Part shown: positions 42,028-49,465 of the stretch, piece by piece
Position numbering within the stretch: position 1 is the stretch's first letter
How the letters are laid out: each line of letters opens with the position of its first letter
NCBI RefSeq assembly: GCF_013376095.1
Contig: NZ_JAAMFN010000002.1
Location: forward strand, 124,001 to 188,000
Origin: Arthrobacter sp. SDTb3-6
GTDB lineage: Bacteria > Actinomycetota > Actinomycetes > Actinomycetales > Micrococcaceae
DNA length: 64,000 nt
Direction: 5' to 3'
The notes under the pieces: model-generated
The model's database searches: none
What the model was told of the DNA's origin: nothing
Seen by the model: the letters and a program-made list of their open reading frames with translations, nothing else
Made by a program: the position numbers and the translations under genes

Positions 42028-43314
42028 ATGGCGCAAACACAACAGCCCGGCACGCTCCCGTCGCCGGTTCCGGACCCCGACGCAGTCAAGGCCGCCGCGC
42101 TGCGCCGGATGAAGAACATTGCCCTGGGGCTGCTGGTCGCCATGGCCGTGGTCTTTTGCCTGGCCTTCGCCTTCCGGCGCGACTACCCGTGGCTGGCGTA
42201 TGTGCAGGCGGCCACCGAGGGCGGCATGGTGGGCGCCCTGGCCGACTGGTTTGCCGTCACCGCGCTGTTCAAGTACCCCATGGGCCTGAAGATCCCGCAC
42301 ACGGCCATCATCCCCAACCGCAAGGATGAGATCGGCGCGTCGCTGGGCGAATTCGTGGAGACAAACTTCCTCTCCGAATCCGTCGTGGCGGAGAAGCTGG
42401 CCAAGACGCAGATTGCCCAGAAGGCGGGCGCCTGGCTGTCCCGTCCCGCCAGCGCCCAGCGCGTGGCCACCGAGGGGGCGGCCGCGATGCGCGGCGCCAT
42501 GGCCGTCCTGAAGGACGACGACGTCCGCGACATCATCGAATCCATGGTCCGCAAGCACCTGGTCGACCCGCCGTGGGGCCCGCCCATCGGGAAGGTCGCC
42601 GAGCGGGTCTTCGCCGACGGCCACCACCACGCCCTCGTGGACCTGCTCGTGGACCGCTCCACCCTGTGGATCCAGGCCAACCACGACACCATCGCCGGAC
42701 TGGTCTCCGACCGGTCCCCCAGCTGGGTGCCGCAGTTCGTGGACGGGCTGGTGGGCGACAAGATCTACACCGAGCTGTACAAGTTTGCCCGGGCCGTCCA
42801 GCATGACCCCCACCACGACCTGCGCGTCCAGCTGGACAAGTACCTGGCCGAGCTCGCGCAGGAACTCCAGCACGATCCGGCCATGATCGCCCGGGCCGAA
42901 AACATCAAGGCGCAGGTGCTGGGCGATCCCGAGGTCCGCGACCTCGCCGGGCGCACGTGGGAGACCATCAAGACGGCCCTGTTTGACGCCGTCGAGGATC
43001 CGGCGTCGGAGCTGCGGTTGAAGTTCACCGCGGCCGTGCAGGAGTTCGGCACCCGCCTGGCCACCGACGAGGAACTGGCCGGCAAGGCCAACGCGTGGAT
43101 TTCCGACGCCGCCTCCTACCTGGTGCGCACCTACAAGCACGAGATCGCCTCCATCATCACGGACACCGTGGAGCGCTGGGACGCGGTGGAAACCAGCGAG
43201 AAAATCGAGCTGCAGGTGGGCAAGGACCTGCAGTTCATCCGCATCAACGGCACCGTGGTGGGCTCCCTCGCGGGCCTGGCCATCTTCACCGTCGCGACCC
43301 TGGTTTTCCGCTGA
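42028..43314 (+). CDS. DUF445 membrane protein (YjiN-like)
   Basis: This 428-residue protein has TM helices near the N-terminus (IALGLLVAMAVVFCLAFAFR) and C-terminus (VVGSLAGLAIFTVATLVFR). The DUF445 signature is YVQAATEGGMVGALADWFAVTALFKYPMGLKIPHTAIIPNRKDEIGASLG. The middle is a long helical domain. Function unknown; homologues are widespread. The start at 42028 is set by the TACGCT box 6 nt upstream; an extension would run through ugpQ's promoter. Confidence 0.88.
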   Translation: MAQTQQPGTLPSPVPDPDAVKAAALRRMKNIALGLLVAMAVVFCLAFAFRRDYPWLAYVQAATEGGMVGALADWFAVTALFKYPMGLKIPHTAIIPNRKDEIGASLGEFVETNFLSESVVAEKLAKTQIAQKAGAWLSRPASAQRVATEGAAAMRGAMAVLKDDDVRDIIESMVRKHLVDPPWGPPIGKVAERVFADGHHHALVDLLVDRSTLWIQANHDTIAGLVSDRSPSWVPQFVDGLVGDKIYTELYKFARAVQHDPHHDLRVQLDKYLAELAQELQHDPAMIARAENIKAQVLGDPEVRDLAGRTWETIKTALFDAVEDPASELRLKFTAAVQEFGTRLATDEELAGKANAWISDAASYLVRTYKHEIASIITDTVERWDAVETSEKIELQVGKDLQFIRINGTVVGSLAGLAIFTVATLVFR

Positions 43315-43322
43315 TCCAACTG

Positions 43323-43383
43323 GGTCGCAGTAGTTACAGAATTCGGGCCAGTGCAACCGTTTTCCGCCGCATTTACTGCGACC
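43323..43383. repeat. Inverted repeat between convergent genes
   Basis: GGTCGCAGTA (43323-43332) and TACTGCGACC (43374-43383) form perfect 10-bp arms around 41 nt of lower-GC sequence, between the DUF445 gene and the EcsC-like gene. It may be a terminator or a small repeated element. Confidence 0.4.
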
Positions 43384-43417
43384 TGGTTGCCGGGACAGGC
43401 CGGCTGCGGCACGCGGG

Positions 43418-44242
43418 TCAGCGCCGGCGCAGGGCCTTCCGCGGCCTGCCGGTGTCGAGCTCGGCCAGCAGCCCTGCCGGGATTTCCAGCGGGGCGGGGC
43501 CGAACGCGCGCTCCGTGGACCGGATGACGGCCCGGCCCATCATGTAGTTGCCCGCCCCGCCCACGGCGGCGCCGATGCCAAACGGCAGGGCCTTGCCCAC
43601 CACGGACGCGCCGCCCCTGACCGCGACCTTCTTCAGGAACTTCTTCTGCATCGAGGCGATGACCCCCTTGACGGCGGAGAGCGGCATGGACTTGCTGACC
43701 GCCCTGCCCCACGCCTGCATGGGCGTCTTGCCGTTGCCGAGGGCGTGGCCGGTCAGCCCGGAGAGCAGGGCCGTGCCCTCGTCGCCGAGGATGATCGCCA
43801 TGACGGTCAGTTGCGCCCGTTCTGGGTCGGCGAGCCGGACCCCGTGGAGTTCGGCCACGGACTGGGCATACAGGGCGGTTGCCTCCAGGAACACCACGGT
43901 GGCCGCGGCGGAGATGGACAGCGCCGCCACGGTGCCCACGCCGGGGATGATGGCCGTGGCGCCGATGGCCGCGCCGCCCGCGCCGACCCCGTTGAGAAAC
44001 TCCCGCCCGAGCCGCTGGCTGAGCTCATGGGCCGTGGCGTCCGGGTGCCTGGCGTGCAGCCGCCGCAGGTTGGCCAGCACGAGCGGCCGCTGGACCTCGA
44101 CGGCCTTTAACAGCATCCCGTGCACGGCCGGGCGCGGCCTGCCCTTTGCATCAAAGGCGGCCGCCGCGGCCAGCCCGACGGCGGGATTCGGCTTCCCGTC
44201 GGAGCTGCCCCTTCCGGCGCTTTCCAGATCCTTGCGTGCCAT
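43418..44242 (-). CDS. EcsC-like membrane-associated protein
   Basis: This 274-residue protein has two hydrophobic glycine/alanine-rich segments (GAGGAAIGATAIIPGVGTVA and VAALSISAAATVVFLEATAL) and a C-terminal region VRGGASVVGKALPFGIGAAVGGAGNYMMGRAVI like EcsC-family proteins. That family's role is unknown. ATG 44242 has AGGGG upstream, with a TACGCT box 25-30 nt further upstream as a probable -10. Longer in-frame extension is arginine-rich noise. Confidence 0.75.
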   Translation of the reverse strand: MARKDLESAGRGSSDGKPNPAVGLAAAAAFDAKGRPRPAVHGMLLKAVEVQRPLVLANLRRLHARHPDATAHELSQRLGREFLNGVGAGGAAIGATAIIPGVGTVAALSISAAATVVFLEATALYAQSVAELHGVRLADPERAQLTVMAIILGDEGTALLSGLTGHALGNGKTPMQAWGRAVSKSMPLSAVKGVIASMQKKFLKKVAVRGGASVVGKALPFGIGAAVGGAGNYMMGRAVIRSTERAFGPAPLEIPAGLLAELDTGRPRKALRRR

Positions 44243-44340
44243 GGGTTCCCCTGACTGTTGACGTGTTCCCAGCGTAGCCGCCCTTGCTTGGCGGACGTCG
44301 GGAACGGGCCGGACCGCCGCCCCGGCCGCCCCCTCGGGAC

Positions 44341-44787
44341 TCAGCCTGCGAGCGCGGCGGGGGTTCCGGCGTCGTGCTTCACGGTGGCACCGGACAGGCG
44401 GCTGCGCAGGGCCGGGAACAGCAGCACCATGGCGGTGGGCAGGATGTGACCCAGGCACGCGGTGCCCGCGATGGCGGCGGAGACGGTTGCGGCGCCGTCG
44501 ACCTGGAGCATGCCGTGGACCAGCGGCATGGCACAGGTCAGCACGGGCCCGGCGTTGTAGGTGGCGAAGAACCAGCTGAACAGGTGCGATCCGGACGGCG
44601 TGAACAGCTTCTCCAGGATGAGCACTGCCAGCAGCACGATGAAGCCAAGCGTGGGCAGGTGGGTGTGGACCACGGAAAGCTGCGTGAAGCCGGTGACGTC
44701 CTTCCCCATGGAGAATTCGCGGTAAAACAGGCCGGAGAGCATGCCGGGGACCAGGTCGGCGAACGATGCGTAAAAGAGCTTCTTCAT
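44341..44787 (-). CDS. DUF2871-type membrane protein
   Basis: This 148-residue protein has four TM helices and begins MKKLFYASFADLVPGMLSG, with conserved histidines in VVHTHLPTLGFIV and MPLVHGMLQ that could bind metal or heme. DUF2871 proteins have no known role. The start is the ATG at 44787; upstream codons are not family-like. Confidence 0.82.
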   Translation of the reverse strand: MKKLFYASFADLVPGMLSGLFYREFSMGKDVTGFTQLSVVHTHLPTLGFIVLLAVLILEKLFTPSGSHLFSWFFATYNAGPVLTCAMPLVHGMLQVDGAATVSAAIAGTACLGHILPTAMVLLFPALRSRLSGATVKHDAGTPAALAG

Positions 44788-44895
44788 GGGGGTGTCCTTT
44801 GCTGGAGGGCCCCTGGTCGGGCCTTTGCTTCCAGCCTTAGGAACGCGCCCGACGCCGGCCATCCACCTTTTGGTTGAGCCGCCGTGCCGCACACC

Positions 44896-45403
44896 CTACC
44901 CGCGGGGCACGAACGGGCCGGGGACGAGGCCGGCCAGGAACGCGGCGGCATCGCGGAGTTCCACGGGGCCGGTGTTGTGGCCCAGGCCGGGATAGTGCGC
45001 CTGGGAAAGCTCCGTGTTGGCGGCCAGCCATTCTGCCGTGAACGCCGTGGCGTCGGGGTTGATGACCAGCTCCGCCGTGTCCCTGGCCCAGTAAAACGGG
45101 ACCTTCGGCTCGAGCGGTTCCAGCGCGCCGAGCAGTTCGTTGTGCAGCACAAAGCCGGAAAGCCCCACGCCGGCCGCGAACGCGGCAGGCCGCATCAGCG
45201 TGGTGGCCATGGCCATGCCCTGCGAAAAGCCCAGGAGGGAGACGGAACTGAAGCCGTGGGGGCATGGCATTGAAGAGCGCAGCCATGCGGGCCTCGCTGG
45301 AACCGCAGCCCTGGAGCATGAGCAGCAACGGCGTGCCGCCGCGCTCCGCTTCCGGCCGCGACCAGGCGGTTTCCGGCCGGGACGGGCAGGCGCCGTCTTT
45401 CAT
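44896..45403 (-). pseudogene. Decayed phospholipase/carboxylesterase
   Basis: This is an alpha/beta hydrolase gene broken into two frames. The N-terminal part (from ATG 45403) gives PLLLMLQGCGSSEARMAALFNAMP, where the family has LHGxGS; the oxyanion His is Gln. At about 45250-45262 the coding shifts one frame and resumes with FSSVSLLGFSQGMAMATTLMR (nucleophile Ser) and continues to YPGLGHNTGPVELRDAAAFLAG (catalytic His). About 40-60 residues between are missing, so a deletion with net frameshift is inferred. Confidence 0.75.
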
Positions 45404-45573
45404 GGGGCCAGCCTACGCACTGCGCCTCCCGGCTGCCCGCTCCAGCAGCCGGATCCGCGAAGCAGGGGACAACCCGCGAGAAAGGGGTTGCTTCACACCT
45501 TCCTCACCGGTTGGCCCCTTCCTCGGCGGAAACGGCCCCGAGAAACCCGAATCTGTGTTTATGTGGTTTCATG

Positions 45574-45603
45574 TTGACAAACAAAGATGAACGCAGATAA
45601 AGT
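45574..45603 (+). promoter_or_regulatory. Promoter of the fructose operon
   Basis: TTGACA (45574-45579), 18 bp, TAAAGT (45598-45603). GTTT/CAAAC words on both sides of the -35 (45556-45586) resemble sites of DeoR-type sugar regulators. Confidence 0.7.
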
Positions 45604-45615
45604 GATCTGAAACAA

Positions 45616-45640
45616 CATCACGTGATGCCCGTCACGTGAC
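45616..45640. promoter_or_regulatory. Paired TCACGTGA palindromes in the fru leader
   Basis: CATCACGTGATG (45616-45627) and GTCACGTGAC (45631-45640) both contain the 8-bp palindrome TCACGTGA, centred 14 bp apart. They start about 13 bp after the -10, in the initiation/leader region, where a bound repressor would block transcription. Confidence 0.5.
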
Positions 45641-45662
45641 AGGGAAGGGAAGAAGGAGCGCC

Positions 45663-46451
45663 ATGTTTGCAGAAGAACGGCACCAGCGCATCGCCGAACT
45701 TGTCGACGAGCAGGGCCGCGTCGGCGTCAACGAGCTGGCCGGACTTTTTTCCATCACCCAGGAAACCGTCCGCCGCGACCTGGCCACCCTCGAGGACGGC
45801 CGCATCCTGCGGCGCGTGCACGGCGGCGCCGTGGCCCTGGACCGGCTCAGCCGCTCCGAATCCAGCCTCACCGAGCGCCAAAGCCGGCGGCTGGATGAAA
45901 AGCAGCGGATCGCGGACGCCGCCCTGGCCCTGATCCCCCACGCGGAGACCGTGTCCATCCTGCTGGATTCCGGCAGCACCACGGCAGCCCTGGCCGACAA
46001 GCTCGCCGGCTGGACCCCCGCCAACAGCGGCGACGAACTCCTGGCCATCACCAACTCGTTGCCCATCGCCACCACGCTGGGCAACAACAGCCACCTGCTG
46101 CTGGACATCCTCGGCGGCCGCGTCCGCGGGCTGACCAGCGCCGTGGTCGGGGCGCGTGCCACCGAACAGCTCGGCGCCCTCCGCCCCGACATCGCGTTCC
46201 TCGGCGCCAACGGCGTCCACGCCGACTTTGGCCTGAGCACGCCGGACCCCGTCGAGGCCGCCACGAAGACAGCCATGGTCCGGGCCGCGCGCCAAATTGT
46301 CATTCTCGCCGACGCGTCCAAGCTCGGCGCCGAAACCCTTGTCCGCTTTGCCACCCTTGAAGAGGTCGACACCCTGATCACCACAGCAGCCCCCGCCCCC
46401 GATCTCGCCGCGGCACTGGAAGCCGCCGGCGTCGAGGTGGTCGTGGCATGA
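45663..46451 (+). CDS. fruR: DeoR-family regulator of the fructose operon
   Basis: This 262-residue DeoR-type regulator has the N-terminal helix-turn-helix (RHQRIAELVDEQGRVGVNELAGLFSITQETVRRDLATLE), the DeoR signature RRVHGGA, and a sugar-phosphate sensor domain (SILLDSGSTTAALADKL, DIAFLGANGV, ADASKLG). It is the first gene of fruR-fruK-fruA-ptsI and likely responds to fructose-1-phosphate. AAGGAG lies 7 nt before the ATG at 45663. Its stop overlaps the fruK ATG. Confidence 0.92.
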   Translation: MFAEERHQRIAELVDEQGRVGVNELAGLFSITQETVRRDLATLEDGRILRRVHGGAVALDRLSRSESSLTERQSRRLDEKQRIADAALALIPHAETVSILLDSGSTTAALADKLAGWTPANSGDELLAITNSLPIATTLGNNSHLLLDILGGRVRGLTSAVVGARATEQLGALRPDIAFLGANGVHADFGLSTPDPVEAATKTAMVRAARQIVILADASKLGAETLVRFATLEEVDTLITTAAPAPDLAAALEAAGVEVVVA

Positions 46452-47416
46452 TTCTCACCCTGACCCCCAACCCCAGCCTGGACCGCACCATCGAACTTTC
46501 CGGCCGGCTCGAGCGCGGCGAGGTGCAGCGTGCCGTTGCCGCCTCATCGCACCCGGGCGGCAAGGGCGTGAACATTGTCCGCGCCCTGACCGTCTCCGGT
46601 GCCGACTCCCTGGCCCTGCTGCCGGGGGACGCGAGCGATGACGTGGTGCTGGCCCTGCTGCGGGAGGACATCCCGCACTTGTCGCTGCCCATCGGTGCGC
46701 CGCTGCGCAGCAACGTGGCCGTCACCGAGCCCGACGGCACCACCACGAAGGTCAATGAGCCGGGCCCGGCGCTCTCCGCCATCCAGCTCGCCTCGCTGCT
46801 GGACCTGGCCGTGGAGAAGTCCGACGGCGCCGCCTGGCTGGTGCTGGCCGGTTCCCTCCCGCCGGGGGCGCCCAGCGGTTTTTACGCCCAGGTGATTTCC
46901 GCCGTCCGTGCCCGGTACGGCGCAGCGGCGCCCCGCATCGCGGTGGACTCCTCCGGCGCACCGCTGGCGGACAGCGTGGCCGCGGCCCCCGACCTCCTCA
47001 AGCCCAACGCCGAGGAGCTGGCCGAACTGACAGGAATTGGCGACGGTCCGTCACTGGAGGAGGATCCCTCCCTGGCGGCCGCCGCCGCGCAAGCCCTCGT
47101 GGACCGCGGCACGGGCGCCGTGCTGGCCACACTGGGATCAAAGGGGGCCGTGCTGGTCACGGCCGCCGGCAGCTGGCTGGCCGCAGGGCCGGCAATCGTT
47201 GCCCGAAGCACCGTCGGCGCAGGCGATTCCGCCCTCGCCGGATATCTGTTGGGCACGCTGCGCGGGGACTCCCCCGAAGCATGCCTGCAGCAGGCAGTGG
47301 CCCATGGGGCGGCCGCTGCTTCCCTCCCCGGAACCCTGGTTCCCGCATTGCACCAAACCCACCCCGACGCCGTCACCGTGACGGCCCTGGACGCACGTCT
47401 TGGAGAACTCTCATGA
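46448..47416 (+). CDS. fruK: 1-phosphofructokinase
   Basis: This 322-residue PfkB-family kinase makes fructose-1,6-bisphosphate from fructose-1-phosphate. It has ILTLTPNPSLDRTIEL at the N-terminus, the substrate segment SSHPGGKGVNIVRAL, and the catalytic signature STVGAGDSALAGYL. Overlaps of 4 bp with fruR and with fruA show tight coupling. Confidence 0.95.
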   Translation: MILTLTPNPSLDRTIELSGRLERGEVQRAVAASSHPGGKGVNIVRALTVSGADSLALLPGDASDDVVLALLREDIPHLSLPIGAPLRSNVAVTEPDGTTTKVNEPGPALSAIQLASLLDLAVEKSDGAAWLVLAGSLPPGAPSGFYAQVISAVRARYGAAAPRIAVDSSGAPLADSVAAAPDLLKPNAEELAELTGIGDGPSLEEDPSLAAAAAQALVDRGTGAVLATLGSKGAVLVTAAGSWLAAGPAIVARSTVGAGDSALAGYLLGTLRGDSPEACLQQAVAHGAAAASLPGTLVPALHQTHPDAVTVTALDARLGELS

Positions 47417-49446
47417 CCACATTGATCAACACCGACCTGGTGGTGCTGGACGCCAACCTCGGCGCCGACACCTCTGCCGTGATCCGCAACCTTGCCGGCA
47501 TGGTGGCCGGCGCCGGCCGGGCCACCGGAGTCGACGGGCTGTACGCCGACGCCCTGGCCCGCGAACAAAAAACCGCCACGGGCGTGCCCGGCGGCATCGC
47601 CATCCCGCACTGCCGCTCCGAGTCCGTCCTGGAAGCCACCCTGGCCATGGCCCGGCTGGCCCCGGCCGTGGACTTCGGCGCCAAGGACGGCCCGGCGGAC
47701 ATCGTCTTCTTCATCGCCGCCCCCGCCGGCGCGGACAACGAACACCTCAAGCTGCTGTCCAAGCTGGCCCGCTCCCTCATTAAGAAGGACTTCACCGCGG
47801 CCCTGCGGGCGGCCGCCACCCCGGCCGAGATTGTGGCCCTCGTGGACGGCGCCCTGGCCGAGAAGCCGGCCGACGTCCCGGCGGCGGCCCCCGCAGCTGC
47901 CGCCGCCACCCCGGCACCGGCCGCCGCGGCACCCAAGCGCCTCGTCGCCGTGACGGCGTGCCCCACGGGCATCGCCCACACCTACATGGCCGCGGACTCG
48001 CTGGTCGAGGCGGCCAGGGAGGCCGGCATCGAACTGCAGGTGGAAACGCAGGGCTCCGGGGCCGTGACCCCGCTGGACCCGGCCGTGATCGCCGCGGCGG
48101 ACGCCGTGATCTTCGCGGTGGACGTGGACGTGCGCGGCAAGGAGCGCTTTGCCGGCAAGCCCGTCATCAACGCCCCGGTCAAGCGCGGCATTGACGAACC
48201 CGCCAAGATGATCCAGGAAGCCCTCGCCGCCGCCACGGACCCGCACGCGCACCGTGTGCCGCACTTTGGCGCCGAAGAGGCAGCCGAGCACAATGCGGAA
48301 GTGGCCGGCGAACACCTGGGCACCAAGGTCAAGAAGGTCCTGCTGACCGGCGTCAGCTACATGATCCCGTTCGTGGCCGGCGGCGGGCTGCTGATCGCCC
48401 TCGGCTTCCTGCTGGGCGGCTACGGGCTGGGCCTGAACGGCCAGGCGGACCACATCCTGGCCAACAACACGCTGCTGAACCTGCCCGACGGCGGCAACCT
48501 CCTGTTGTATTTGGGTGCCGTGGCGTTCAAGATCGGCGGGCTCTCCATGGGCTTCCTGGTCCCGGCGCTGGCAGGCTACATCGCGTTCGGCATCGCAGAC
48601 CGCCCCGGCATCGCACCAGGCTTCACCGCCGGTGCCGTGGCCGTGTTCATGGGCGCCGGCTTCCTCGGCGGCCTGGTGGGCGGCCTGCTGGCCGGCCTCG
48701 CCGCCTACTGGATCGGCACCTGGCAGGTGCCACGCTGGCTGCGCGGCCTCATGCCCGTGGTCATCATCCCGCTGCTGGGCTCCATCATCGCCTCCGGAGC
48801 CATGCTGTTGTTCCTCGGCGGCCCCATCGCCGCGCTCTCCAACGGCCTGAACCACTGGCTGACAGGCATGTCCGGCGCGTCCGCCGTCGTGCTGGGAATC
48901 ATCCTGGGCCTCATGATGTGCTTCGACCTTGGCGGCCCGGTCAACAAGGTGGCCTACGCGTTCGCCGTCGCCGGACTGGGTGCCGGCTCGGCCCTGAACC
49001 ACGCCCCGTGGGAGATCATGGCAGCCGTCATGGCCGCCGGCATGGTCCCGCCGCTGGCCATGGCCCTGGCCACGGTGCTGGACAAGAAGCGCTTCTCCCT
49101 GGCCGAGCGTGAAAACGGCAAGGCCGCCTGGCTGCTGGGCGCATCGTTCATCTCCGAAGGAGCCATCCCGTTTGCCGCCGCGGACCCGTTCCGCGTCATC
49201 CCGGCCACCATGCTCGGCGGTGCCGTCACCGGTGCCCTCTCCATGGCCTTCCACGTCACCTCGCAGGCGCCGCACGGCGGAATCTTCGTCTTCTTCGCCA
49301 TCGGCAACGTGGGCATGTTCTTCGGCTCAATCCTGGTCGGCACGGTGGTTGCCGCCCTCGCCGTGGTGGCCCTCAAGCGCTGGGCAGTGCGCAAGCCCGT
49401 TGATAGTGTGGCCGCACCGGAGCTTGTGCGCCAGGGCAGCTACTAA
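47413..49446 (+). CDS. fruA: Fructose PTS enzyme IIABC
   Basis: This 677-residue fused PTS permease imports fructose as fructose-1-phosphate. EIIA has the phospho-His66 in GIAIPHCRSES. An Ala/Pro linker (about 155-175) leads to EIIB, with the phospho-Cys183 in VTACPTGIAHTYMAADSL. EIIC follows, with many TM helices (GVSYMIPFVAGGGLLIALGF, GPVNKVAYAFAVAGLG, ISEGAIPFAAADPFRVIP). The order A-B-C is the usual actinobacterial fructose type. The start ATG overlaps the fruK stop. Confidence 0.95.
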   Translation: MTTLINTDLVVLDANLGADTSAVIRNLAGMVAGAGRATGVDGLYADALAREQKTATGVPGGIAIPHCRSESVLEATLAMARLAPAVDFGAKDGPADIVFFIAAPAGADNEHLKLLSKLARSLIKKDFTAALRAAATPAEIVALVDGALAEKPADVPAAAPAAAAATPAPAAAAPKRLVAVTACPTGIAHTYMAADSLVEAAREAGIELQVETQGSGAVTPLDPAVIAAADAVIFAVDVDVRGKERFAGKPVINAPVKRGIDEPAKMIQEALAAATDPHAHRVPHFGAEEAAEHNAEVAGEHLGTKVKKVLLTGVSYMIPFVAGGGLLIALGFLLGGYGLGLNGQADHILANNTLLNLPDGGNLLLYLGAVAFKIGGLSMGFLVPALAGYIAFGIADRPGIAPGFTAGAVAVFMGAGFLGGLVGGLLAGLAAYWIGTWQVPRWLRGLMPVVIIPLLGSIIASGAMLLFLGGPIAALSNGLNHWLTGMSGASAVVLGIILGLMMCFDLGGPVNKVAYAFAVAGLGAGSALNHAPWEIMAAVMAAGMVPPLAMALATVLDKKRFSLAERENGKAAWLLGASFISEGAIPFAAADPFRVIPATMLGGAVTGALSMAFHVTSQAPHGGIFVFFAIGNVGMFFGSILVGTVVAALAVVALKRWAVRKPVDSVAAPELVRQGSY

Positions 49447-49465
49447 CCACTCGAAGGAGCAACTC

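Noticed and set aside
46882-49275. A 797-codon minus-strand frame opposite fruK and fruA.
   Set aside because: It is a shadow of conserved PTS genes, with no ribosome site or family similarity.
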